Part shown: in pieces, positions 44,001 to 51,785 of the stretch | How positions within the stretch are numbered: the first letter of the stretch is position 1 | Layout: each line of letters begins with the position of its first letter | Origin: CAIYYX01 sp035530135 | GTDB taxonomy: Bacteria > Pseudomonadota > Gammaproteobacteria > Burkholderiales > Rhodocyclaceae | Assembly: GCA_035530135.1 (NCBI GenBank) | Contig: DATKVJ010000088.1 | Span: forward strand, 36,927-100,926 | Length of the DNA: 64,000 nt | Direction of reading: 5' to 3' | Notes under the pieces: generated by a model | Told to the model about the DNA's origin: nothing | What the model saw: only the letters and a program-made list of their open reading frames with translations | Databases searched by the model: none | Position numbers and translations under genes: made by a program

Positions 44001-46899
44001 CGGTCTCGGCCACACCATCGGCGGGCTCACCATCAATCTGCCGGCGACCGACCAGGTGGGCCTCTTCGGCGTCATCGCTGGCAAGATCAGCAATGTCGGA
44101 CTGCGGGGAGGCGCCATCGCTGGACATGATTATGTCGGCGGCCTGACGGGTTATTGCAGCGCTTGCACAATCAGAAATGCCTACTCGACGGTCGCCGTGA
44201 CTGGCAACGACAATATTGGCGGCCTGGTGGGAGCTAACTATGGATCCATCTATGATGCCTATGCCACCGGTGCGGCGTCAGGCAGGTCGCAGATCGGCGG
44301 CCTGGTGGGCTTAAACGAGCAGTCAATCAACAGATCCTATTCCACAGGACTGGTGACCGGCACCGGCACTTCGATCGGCGGCCTGATTGGGAACAATACC
44401 TACGCATACTTCGATTCTACCAATGGCCTCTACTGGGACAAAGGTTCGAGCGGACAGGATACCAGCGCCGGCGGAGCATACGTGGTAGGCATGGGCAGCG
44501 TCGGCACCACTCCTACCGCAGCCATGATGGATCACGCAAGCTTCGGCGGTTTCGGTTTCGATCCTTCAGGCAACGCCACAACCTGGCGTATCTATGATGG
44601 CCATACGCTTCCCATCTTGAAGGCGTTTCTCACGCCGCTCAGCGTGACCGCCAGCGCGGACAGCAAGACTTACGACGGTTTCTCCTATTCGGGCGGCAAC
44701 GGCGTCGTCTATAGCGATCCCGCCGCCGTGCCGTCAGGGGCGCTCGGCTACGGCGGCAGCGCGCAGGGCGCGAAGAACGCTGGCTCGTACGCGATCACGC
44801 CCAATGGCCTGTGGTCCCCCCAATACGACATTACTTTCAATGACGGCACGCTGAGCATCAACAAGGCGGCGCTGACGCTCAACGCGGTCACGGACAGCAA
44901 GGTCTATGACGGCGGTACCGGCTCCGCCGGCGTGGTCGGTACGACAGGTCTTGTGGGCGGGGACACGGTCAGCAGCCTGAGCCAGAGCTTCACCAGCAAG
45001 AACGTGCCGGGTGTGAACGGCAGCACGCTGGCGGTCAATGCCGGCTACACGGTGAGCGACGGCAACGACGGCAACAATTACATCGTCACGGAAAACACCG
45101 CCACGGGCAGCATCACCGCAAAATCCGTGACGCTCACCGCCCCCGTGGTGAGCAAGACCTACGACGGAAGGCTCGGCTACACGACCGGCGGTGCCGACTT
45201 GGCCGAACTCTCCGCCGGCCTGGTCGGGGGCGACAAGGTGAGCGCCGCGACCATCGCCTACACCGACAAGAACGCCGGGAACGGCAACAAGACCGTGACG
45301 CTCGACAGCACGACCTTGAGCGACGGCAATGGCGGGGCCAACTACAGCGTGACCCTGGCCGGCAATGCCGGCAGCACCATCGGCAAGGCAGCACTGACGG
45401 CGAGCGTGACGGCTGCCGACAAGGTCTACGACGGCACGACGGCGGCCGCCCTCACGAGCCGCACGCTTGGGGGCGTCATCGCTGGGGATGCGGTGAGTCT
45501 CACTGGCGGCAGCGCGAGCTTCGACACCAAGGACGTGGGCAATGCCAAGACGGTGACGGCCACCGGCTTGCACCTTGCCGGCCTGGATGCCGGCAACTAC
45601 ACGGCCGACACCACGGCGACGACGAGGGCCGACATCACGCCGGCGAGATTGGACCTCAGCCTGACTGCGGGCATCACCGTCGCCAACAAGGTCTATGAAG
45701 GCACGACGGCGGCCACCATCACCGGCCGCACGCTCGCCGGCGTGATTGGCGGCGACGACGTCAGCCTCATCGGCGGCACGGCGACTTTCGACAACAAGAA
45801 TGTGGGTACGGCCAAGACGGTGACCGCGATCGACCTGGCCTTGAGCGGGACTGCGGCGGGAAACTACACGGCGAACACCACGGCGACCACCACCGCGAAC
45901 ATCGGTCCCAAGCCGCTGACCCTGGCCGCGACCGCCGCCAGCAAGACCTACGACGGCAGCGATTTGGCGACGGTGACGGGCTACGGTCTGTCCGGCTTCA
46001 TCGGCACCGAGACCGTGATCGGTGCATCGACTGGGGCTAGTTTCTCGGACAGGAACGCCGCGGATGGCAAGACCGTCGCGATTACCGGCATCAGCCTGAG
46101 CAATGGCGCCAACGGGGGGCTCGCGTCAAATTACAGCGTTGCCGGCTCGACCACCACCACGGCCGACATCGGCAAGGCGGCACTGACGGCGAGCGTGACG
46201 GCCGCCGACAAGGTGTATGACGGCACGACGGCGGCCAGGATCACGAGCCGCGCGGTCAGCGGCGTCATCGGCGGGGATGCGGTGAGTCTCATCGGCGGCA
46301 ACGCGAGCTTCGACACCAAGGGCGTGGGCGATGCCAAGAAGGTGACGGCCACGGGCTTGGCCCTTGGCGGCTTGGACGCAGGCAACTACACGGCGAACCC
46401 CGCGGCGACGACGACGGCCGGCATCACGCCGGCCCGGTTGATCTACCTCGCCGACGCGGCCAGCCGCGCCTATGGACAAGCCAATCCGGCATTCACTGGC
46501 AGCGTCGGCGGTTTTAGGCACGGAGAAACCTTGGCCGATGCGACCACCGGCGGCCTGGCGTTCAGCAGCGCCGCCACACCTGCGAGTCCTGCTGGAAACT
46601 ACGAGATCACCGGCGGCGGTCTGTCCGCGGCCAACTACAGCTTCAGCCAGGCGCCGGGAAACAGCGCCGCGCTCCGGGTGTTCGCCGCAGCCGAGCCGCC
46701 CGTTCTGCTCCCTGCGGTCCCGCTGGTCGCCCCGCCGTTGCCTATGCCTGAGGCAGAGGCAACGGTCTCGGCGAGCGCTGGGCAGAGCGAGCCGAACCGC
46801 CCCCGCGATGACTTCGTCCCGTGCAAGAGCGCCCTGTCGCAGAGTGCGCTAGGCGGCTATTCGGTTGCCTTGAGCTGCGGCGGCACGCCCAGCCGATAG
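41074..46899 (+). CDS. Two-partner-secretion adhesin TpsA (filamentous haemagglutinin family)
   Basis: 1941 residues. A long signal region (LVRLLPSACLVLAAAASFAL near residues 33-52) leads into the TPS domain with the QSSQRAVIDWRSFGVAAGE and FLVNPGGVLFGPTARVDVGG motifs. GLUG-type repeats (GGLVGNSNNGTVNNSYATGS and similar) lie near residues 650-850 and 1005-1110. Seven YDG repeats (KVYDGTTAA and variants) occupy about 1189-1789, and an MBG-like domain follows. GAGGGAG precedes the ATG. It should be exported by the TpsB encoded 2.4 kb downstream and act at the cell surface, probably in attachment or biofilm. Confidence 0.9.
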   Translation: MEPHALAAASADDKDGERNAGPGCLGSINSLVRLLPSACLVLAAAASFALPIGGRTTAGNASVTAESPTALAITQSSQRAVIDWRSFGVAAGESVVFKQPGAGAVTLNRVMDGQPSVIFGRISANGQVFLVNPGGVLFGPTARVDVGGLVAATLAISNRDFLAGRTQFSAADAAGSIRNSGRLGAEAYIALIAPEVANSGTIAAKNVALVAGKKVSLDFAGDDLLKIRVDGAALNASIVNSGAILADGGTVVLTARAAGELVGTVINQTGIVQARSLSVRNGQIVLDGGSVGSVDVAGTLDASGNSAGGSIAVFGADIDLRSTRLDASGEGAGGTVLVGGDSRGTPAAVADKPVSNARNVSIDAASIIMADARNRGNGGKVVVWAEKNTRFDGRISARGGPAGGNGGMVETSGAQLKVGNNARVDTDAARGSAGIWLLDPGDFTIAASGGDMSGSALSGNLGTGDVQIQSSSGGGGTNGDINVDDGVSWSSHVLMLTAQNNININTAMNASGTASLALEYGQGAVAAGNASTYNVSAAVNLPTGNHFSTKLGSDGSTLSYTVINSLGAAGSATGSDLQGMNGNRAGKYALGSDIDASTTSGWNSGAGFLPVGDGAIAFTGQFDGLGHTVSGLTINRPTQDFAALFGYIVTPATVSNIGMVGGKVSGQNNVGGLVGNSNNGTVNNSYATGSATGNRAVGGLVGYAGISSRITNSYATGAVSGHTQLGGLVGGGNSESITNSYASGDVSASADDGLWIGGLVGVDVSGTITNSYATGNVNGGTSSSSEKTGGLIGYSLGSGRYTDVYATGSVTGYTAVGGLVGQNNGSITRGYASGPVTYDTTFGNGGGFVGFNYGFINNSFWDKNTGYPTDGNGSTAVGLTTAQALAQASYSGFDFTNTWYLSEGNTRPFLRTEYSTAIGNAHQLQLMAVDPSKDYTLLRDIDMSELGRASGMWNVATGFVPVGTGSPWAPFSGSLDGLGHTIGGLTINLPATDQVGLFGVIAGKISNVGLRGGAIAGHDYVGGLTGYCSACTIRNAYSTVAVTGNDNIGGLVGANYGSIYDAYATGAASGRSQIGGLVGLNEQSINRSYSTGLVTGTGTSIGGLIGNNTYAYFDSTNGLYWDKGSSGQDTSAGGAYVVGMGSVGTTPTAAMMDHASFGGFGFDPSGNATTWRIYDGHTLPILKAFLTPLSVTASADSKTYDGFSYSGGNGVVYSDPAAVPSGALGYGGSAQGAKNAGSYAITPNGLWSPQYDITFNDGTLSINKAALTLNAVTDSKVYDGGTGSAGVVGTTGLVGGDTVSSLSQSFTSKNVPGVNGSTLAVNAGYTVSDGNDGNNYIVTENTATGSITAKSVTLTAPVVSKTYDGRLGYTTGGADLAELSAGLVGGDKVSAATIAYTDKNAGNGNKTVTLDSTTLSDGNGGANYSVTLAGNAGSTIGKAALTASVTAADKVYDGTTAAALTSRTLGGVIAGDAVSLTGGSASFDTKDVGNAKTVTATGLHLAGLDAGNYTADTTATTRADITPARLDLSLTAGITVANKVYEGTTAATITGRTLAGVIGGDDVSLIGGTATFDNKNVGTAKTVTAIDLALSGTAAGNYTANTTATTTANIGPKPLTLAATAASKTYDGSDLATVTGYGLSGFIGTETVIGASTGASFSDRNAADGKTVAITGISLSNGANGGLASNYSVAGSTTTTADIGKAALTASVTAADKVYDGTTAARITSRAVSGVIGGDAVSLIGGNASFDTKGVGDAKKVTATGLALGGLDAGNYTANPAATTTAGITPARLIYLADAASRAYGQANPAFTGSVGGFRHGETLADATTGGLAFSSAATPASPAGNYEITGGGLSAANYSFSQAPGNSAALRVFAAAEPPVLLPAVPLVAPPLPMPEAEATVSASAGQSEPNRPRDDFVPCKSALSQSALGGYSVALSCGGTPSR

Positions 46900-46978
46900 C
46901 CGAGCTTTCGCCGTGCCGCCGGCCGTCAGCGCGCCTGGGACTGGATAAGCACCATGCCATGGGCGTAACATGGCGGCT

Positions 46979-47029
46979 ATGAATAAGGAATATGACGAAA
47001 ATCAGCCGCGCTGCCCCCGTCGGCCGTGA
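46979..47029 (+). CDS. Possible 16-codon upstream frame coupled to the membrane protein
   Basis: ATG 46979 opens a 16-residue frame (MNKEYDENQPRCPRRP) whose TGA overlaps the GTG start of the next gene (GTGA). No good ribosome site precedes it. It may be a translational coupler or chance. The rest of the 46900-47025 gap shows no other feature. Confidence 0.25.
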   Translation: MNKEYDENQPRCPRRP

Positions 47030-47688
47030 TCATCGTGACGACCGCAAGGCTTCGGCTGATGCTGCAATTGCTCGCGACCCTCGCCGTCCTGGCTTGGCTG
47101 CCCGGCAATGCACTCAAGCTCGTCGCCTTTCTGGCCATCTGGGCGCTGGGTTTCGGTCGAGTTTCCCGACCAGAACTGCTGCTGATGCTCGGCATCAATG
47201 TCCTGTTCGTGCTCATGAATCTGGGCGCCTTGCGCCAGGGCGTATTCCGCTTCAATCGTCCCGACGCGCTCGGCATGCCGATGTACGAGTTCGTCATGTG
47301 GGGCTTCTACATTCTCAATGCCCTCCGCTTCCTCGACGGACGGCCGCCGCGGGGCGGACGATGGGCGGCGCTCGGGCTGGCGGCGGTGTTCGCATTGCCA
47401 TTTTCCACCGTCGGCGACGCCACGGCATTGACCTTGGTGTCGGGAGCGATCCTTGCTGTTTGTCTCGCCCTCTATCACGAGCCGATGGATCTGGCTTATG
47501 TCAGCTACATGATCGCCATGGGCGCCATGATCGAATACGTCGGCGTCGGGACAGGACAATGGGTTTACCCGGGCAGCGACGGCGTACCGCTCTGGTTCGT
47601 CACGATGTGGGGCGGGGTTGGGCTATTCAGCCGCAGGCTGCTGCTGCCGCTGCTGTTCCGGGATGGGGTGCCGGGTACGGCGCGTTGA
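47026..47688 (+). CDS. Multi-pass inner-membrane protein of unknown function
   Basis: 220 residues with about six hydrophobic segments (for example LQLLATLAVLAWLPGNALKL, ELLLMLGINVLFVLMNLGAL, WAALGLAAVFALPFS, ALTLVSGAILAVCLALY). Conserved-looking polar motifs are MPMYEFVMWGFYILNALRFL and EYVGVGTGQWVYPGSDGVPL, with aromatic residues in the membrane. Some resemblance to carotenoid-cyclase-like membrane proteins is felt but cannot be supported. The start is GTG 47026; an internal ATG at 47059 is possible. It lies between tpsA and an FAD oxidase, on the same strand as both. Confidence 0.65.
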   Translation: MIIVTTARLRLMLQLLATLAVLAWLPGNALKLVAFLAIWALGFGRVSRPELLLMLGINVLFVLMNLGALRQGVFRFNRPDALGMPMYEFVMWGFYILNALRFLDGRPPRGGRWAALGLAAVFALPFSTVGDATALTLVSGAILAVCLALYHEPMDLAYVSYMIAMGAMIEYVGVGTGQWVYPGSDGVPLWFVTMWGGVGLFSRRLLLPLLFRDGVPGTAR

Positions 47689-47725
47689 CTTGAGCCTGCC
47701 TTAGGGTTTTGAGAGGAGGAATCCG

Positions 47726-49324
47726 ATGGACCTGGACAATGCTTTGCGCGATTGGGCCGCGCTGCTCGGCCAGCCGCGGGTCCTCGGGGCGGCGGCGGCC
47801 CAGGCCGAGTATGGGCGGTGCACGACGGGAATCAAGCGCCGGCTGGCGGGCGCGCTGAGGCCGGGCGAGCGCGCGCAGATTCCGGCGATCGTCGCGATCG
47901 CAGCCCGTTTCAAGCTTCCGCTCTACCCGATCAGCACCGGCCACAACTGGGGTTACGGAACGGCCCTGCCGGCGAGCGACGACTGCGTAGTTCTCGATCT
48001 CTCCGGGCTCGACCGGATCGTCGACTTCGACCCGGACAACGGCCTGGTCACGGTCGAGCCCGGCGTCACCCAGGGGCAGCTCGCCAACTTCCTCGACCAG
48101 GGCGGGCATCCCTACCTGGTGCCGGTGACCGGTGCCGGACCGAGCTGCAGCCTGGTCGGCAATGCACTCGAGCGCGGCTATGGGATCACGCCCCACGCCG
48201 ACCACTTCGCCGCGGTGATGACGCTGGAAGCGGTGCTGCCCGACGGCCGCGTCTATCGTTCGGCGCTGTCCGGGATCAACGGCGAAGCGCTCGACCGCGC
48301 CTTCAAGTGGGGCATAGGCCCCTATCTCGACGGCATTTTCTCGCAGAGCGGCTTCGGCATCGTGACCGAAATGAGCATCGCGCTGGCGCGGCGTCCCGAC
48401 GGCATCAAGGCCTTCCTCTTCGGCCTGAAGCGGGAGGAGCAACTGGGCGAGCTGGTCGCGCGGGTGCGCGAGGTGCTGGCACGCTACCCGGGCGTGGTTG
48501 GCGGCATCAACCTGATGAACGCGCACCGCGTTCTGGCCATGGCGGTACCCTATCCGCGCGCCCGGCTGGGTTCCGACGGTCTCATTCCTCCGGCCCTGTT
48601 GTCCGAGCTCAGCCGGGACAACCAGGTGAACCCATGGACGGGATTCGGCACGCTCTACGGTAGCCGCGGCGTGGTTGCGGCGGCACAGCGCGAGATTCGC
48701 GACTTGCTCAAACCGCTGGCGTCGCGGCTGATCTTCGTCGGCCCCGCCGGCGCTCGTACCTTGGCCCGACTCGGTCGGGTGTTGCCGGGCCGTTATCGTT
48801 CCCGCTTCGCCAGGAGCCTGGACATGCTCGAACGCTCGCTGCAGCTGGTGGCCGGCCGGCCGAACGAGACGGCCCTGCCGCTGTGCTATTGGCTGAGCGG
48901 CAAGCGAGCGCCGGCTGACGCGGCCATGGATCCGGCCCGCGACGCTTGCGGCGTGACGTGGTACGCGCCGCTGGTTCAGATGCGGCCGGAGCGCGTCGCC
49001 GCCTATCTGCGCATGGTCACCGCGATCATGCGCGAATACCGTCTGGAGCCGCTGATCACCCTGACCAGCGTATCGGACCGCTGCTTCGACAGCACCGTGC
49101 CGCTGCTCTTCGATCTGGACTCGGAAGAGAGTCGGGAAAATGCCGAGCGCTGCTACTGGGCGCTGCTGGAGGCGGGCCGCAGCCAGGGTTTCCTGCCCTA
49201 CCGTGTGGGCATCCAGACCATGAGCTGGTTGTCGCGAAACGACACGACCTACTGGCAGCTGGTCAGGGAAATCAAGAAGGCGCTCGACCCCGACGCCATC
49301 CTTTCTCCGGGAAGGTATGTCTGA
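47726..49324 (+). CDS. FAD-linked oxidoreductase (4-cresol dehydrogenase/VAO-like)
   Basis: 532 residues of the PCMH-type FAD family. The N-terminal FAD domain shows PLYPISTGHNWGYGTALPAS and GLVTVEPGVTQGQLANFLDQ, then GAGPSCSLVGNALERGYG. The C-terminal substrate cap ends ALDPDAILSPGRYV. Close relatives oxidise para-alkylphenols or related alcohols with a cytochrome partner, but no cytochrome gene is adjacent. GAGAGGAGG precedes the ATG. It lies between tpsA and tpsB on the same strand, 25 bases before tpsB, an unusual neighbour for a secretion pair. Confidence 0.85.
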   Translation: MDLDNALRDWAALLGQPRVLGAAAAQAEYGRCTTGIKRRLAGALRPGERAQIPAIVAIAARFKLPLYPISTGHNWGYGTALPASDDCVVLDLSGLDRIVDFDPDNGLVTVEPGVTQGQLANFLDQGGHPYLVPVTGAGPSCSLVGNALERGYGITPHADHFAAVMTLEAVLPDGRVYRSALSGINGEALDRAFKWGIGPYLDGIFSQSGFGIVTEMSIALARRPDGIKAFLFGLKREEQLGELVARVREVLARYPGVVGGINLMNAHRVLAMAVPYPRARLGSDGLIPPALLSELSRDNQVNPWTGFGTLYGSRGVVAAAQREIRDLLKPLASRLIFVGPAGARTLARLGRVLPGRYRSRFARSLDMLERSLQLVAGRPNETALPLCYWLSGKRAPADAAMDPARDACGVTWYAPLVQMRPERVAAYLRMVTAIMREYRLEPLITLTSVSDRCFDSTVPLLFDLDSEESRENAERCYWALLEAGRSQGFLPYRVGIQTMSWLSRNDTTYWQLVREIKKALDPDAILSPGRYV

Positions 49325-49349
49325 TAGATTGCCGGAGCGATAAGCCCCG

Positions 49350-51305
49350 ATGCCCTGGTTCGCGCTATCCGGTCGGCTGACTCGCGCTGCCGGACGACGA
49401 AGCGTCGCTGCGGCATTCACGCTGTTCGGCGTAGCCGCCGCTCACGCCCAGTCCCCGATCCAGCCGATCTCACCCGACGCCGGCACCCTGATGCGCAATC
49501 TCGAGCCGCTGCCTGGCGCGGCGCCTTCCCTGCCCGCGCTGCAGGCGCAGTCGGCAGAAGCGGCACCGGCTCCGTCGAGGCAGCCACGCGGGCGAACCGC
49601 GCGCGTGGCAGCGGCGGAAGCGCTCGTGCCCGATCAGGCTCACCACAGCCTGTTGCTCGTAAACGACCTGATCGCGGCGAACTCCGCCCCCTCCCCGGCA
49701 CCGGACGCCGGCTCGCTGCTGCGCAGCATAGAGCGTGCGCCCGGGCTACCGCCGTCTCCGCCAGCAGAGGCCCCTCGTCCGGGCCCGGACGAACTGCGCG
49801 TGCTGGTCCGTGATTTTCATATCAGTGGCGTCACACTGAATTTCGAGGCCAGACTCAAGGAGCGGCTTCTGCCCTTCATCGGCAAAAAGCTAGACCTGGC
49901 AGGACTGGAAGCCGCCGTCGCCGCCGTCACCGAGGTCTACCGGGAACAAGGCTACGTTGCCCATGCCTATTTGCCGCCGCAGGCTATCACGGACGGCATC
50001 GTCGACATCGTCATCGTCGAGGGCAAGCTGGGGAAGGTTCGGGTGGCGAAGACTGAGCCGTCGCCGCGGCTGTCCGGCGATCGCGCTGCGCGCACCCTGA
50101 GCGAGCACCTGCCGGTCGGCGAGCCGCTCAAGACCGAACAGCTGGAACGCAACGTGCTGCTCCTCAAAGATCTCGCCGGAGTGAATGCCAGCGTCACCCT
50201 GGTGCCCGGCGCCCGCGAAGGGGAGATCGACGCGCACCTCGTCGTATCCGATACACCACTGCTGACCGCCAGCATCGGCGTCGGCAATGGCGGCGCGCCG
50301 GGGACCGGCGCCAACCAAGTCGCTGCCGCGCTGTTCGTGAATGGCGCCGCCGGCATCGGCGAACGCCTGAGCCTGAGCGCCATCGGCGCCAGCGGCCTCG
50401 ACTATGCGCGCGCCGCGGTCGCCGTGCCGATCGCTTACTCCGGCCTCAGCATCGGCGCCAACATCGCGGCGCTGCGCTACCGGCTCGGCGGCAACTATGC
50501 CGGCCTCGATGCCAGCGGCGAGGCCTCGAGCGCGGGCCTCGCCGCCAGTTATCCGATCATCCGCAGCCGCGCACGGAATCTCTATCTGGATGCCAATTTC
50601 GAACGGCGTCATTATGTGAATCGCGCTCTGGGCGAGATCAGCAGCGACAAACGCGCCGACGTTCTCTCCTTCGGCTTGGCCGGCAACAGCCTCGATGGCT
50701 GGTTCGGCGGGGCATATAGCAACTACGCAGCGGCGCTCACCGGTGGCCGCCTCGACCTGTCGGCGTCAGCGGCGAGCCTCGCCATCGACGCGGCCTCGGC
50801 CCAGACCCAGGGCGACTATTCGAAGTTCTCCTGGACCGCCTCGCGCTTGCAGGCAGTGACCGCGCCTCTCACCCTGTACGCCAGCCTGTCCGGCCAGTTC
50901 GCGGGAAAGAATCTGGATTCCTCGGAAAAATTCTATCTCGGCGGCCCCAATGGCGTGCGCGCCTATCCGGTCAACGAGGCCGGCGGCGACGAAGGCTGGC
51001 TGGCGAGTCTGGAGCTGCGCGGTCGCCTCGAGTGCGAGCTCCAGGCGGTCGTTTTCGCCGACTTTGGCGGCGTGCGGCAGAACCGCAAGCTGTGGGCGGC
51101 TTGGGCGGGTAACGCCAACGTGCCCAATCGCATCGAGCTCGCCGGCCTGGGGTTCGGCTTGAACTGGACTACACTCAGTACCGCCGCGCGCTTGAGCGTC
51201 GCCTGGCGCCTGGGCAGCAACCCTTTGAGTGATGCCAACGGCAAGGACAGCGATGGCACGCGGCGCATTCCCCGCGTCTGGGTTCAGCTCAATCAATACT
51301 TCTGA
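49350..51305 (+). CDS. Two-partner-secretion transporter TpsB (ShlB/FhaC/HecB family)
   Basis: 651 residues. A signal peptide (AAFTLFGVAAAHA, near residues 21-34) is followed by a proline-rich linker with two copies of a DAGxLxRxxE motif (DAGTLMRNLEPLPG, DAGSLLRSIERAPG). The ShlB-type POTRA region (VRDFHISGVTLNFEARLKER to DIVIVEGKLGKVRV) comes next, and then a 16-strand barrel ending RVWVQLNQYF. The conserved VRGY/VRGF loop motif appears as VRAY in GGPNGVRAYPVNEAGGDEGW. It should secrete the TpsA encoded upstream. Confidence 0.9.
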   Translation: MPWFALSGRLTRAAGRRSVAAAFTLFGVAAAHAQSPIQPISPDAGTLMRNLEPLPGAAPSLPALQAQSAEAAPAPSRQPRGRTARVAAAEALVPDQAHHSLLLVNDLIAANSAPSPAPDAGSLLRSIERAPGLPPSPPAEAPRPGPDELRVLVRDFHISGVTLNFEARLKERLLPFIGKKLDLAGLEAAVAAVTEVYREQGYVAHAYLPPQAITDGIVDIVIVEGKLGKVRVAKTEPSPRLSGDRAARTLSEHLPVGEPLKTEQLERNVLLLKDLAGVNASVTLVPGAREGEIDAHLVVSDTPLLTASIGVGNGGAPGTGANQVAAALFVNGAAGIGERLSLSAIGASGLDYARAAVAVPIAYSGLSIGANIAALRYRLGGNYAGLDASGEASSAGLAASYPIIRSRARNLYLDANFERRHYVNRALGEISSDKRADVLSFGLAGNSLDGWFGGAYSNYAAALTGGRLDLSASAASLAIDAASAQTQGDYSKFSWTASRLQAVTAPLTLYASLSGQFAGKNLDSSEKFYLGGPNGVRAYPVNEAGGDEGWLASLELRGRLECELQAVVFADFGGVRQNRKLWAAWAGNANVPNRIELAGLGFGLNWTTLSTAARLSVAWRLGSNPLSDANGKDSDGTRRIPRVWVQLNQYF

Positions 51306-51314
51306 GCAATCCTG

Positions 51315-51785
51315 CTACTTTTTCCGGGCGAGTTGCCGCCACAGCATCAGTACGACGCCGATGCTGATGGCCGAGTCGGCGACATTGAAGGCCGGCCAGT
51401 AGTGGCGGTCGATGTGAAAGTACAGGAAGTCCACCACCGCACCATGGATCAGCCGGTCGATGACGTTGCCCAGGGCACCGCCCAGCACCAGCGCCAGTGC
51501 CAATGGCTGCAGCCGCTCATGGGCGTGGCGGCGCATCAGCGTCAGGATCCAGGCCGAGATCACCAGCGCCAGCGCCACGAAGAACCAGCGCTGCCAGCCG
51601 GAGGCCGACGACAGAAAGCTGAACGCGGCGCCGCGGTTGAAGACGAAAACCAGGTCGAAGAAGCGCGTGACCGTGACGCTCTCGCCTAGCCTGAACGCCG
51701 ACATCAGCCAGGCCTTGCTCGCCTGGTCGAGAATGATGACGGCCGCGGACAGCGCCAGCCAGAGGGAAAACCTAGGCTGCCGCAC
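51315..51785 (-). CDS. lspA: Lipoprotein signal peptidase (signal peptidase II)
   Basis: 156 residues, four membrane segments. It cleaves lipoprotein signal peptides after lipid attachment. The catalytic aspartates are in LGGALGNVIDRLIHGAVVDF and WPAFNVADSAISIGV. The start is GTG 51785, inside the end of ileS (14-base overlap) with GGCGAG upstream; longer in-frame sequence into ileS is not hydrophobic and is rejected. The ribF-ileS-lspA order is the classical one. Confidence 0.94.
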   Translation of the reverse strand: MRQPRFSLWLALSAAVIILDQASKAWLMSAFRLGESVTVTRFFDLVFVFNRGAAFSFLSSASGWQRWFFVALALVISAWILTLMRRHAHERLQPLALALVLGGALGNVIDRLIHGAVVDFLYFHIDRHYWPAFNVADSAISIGVVLMLWRQLARKK

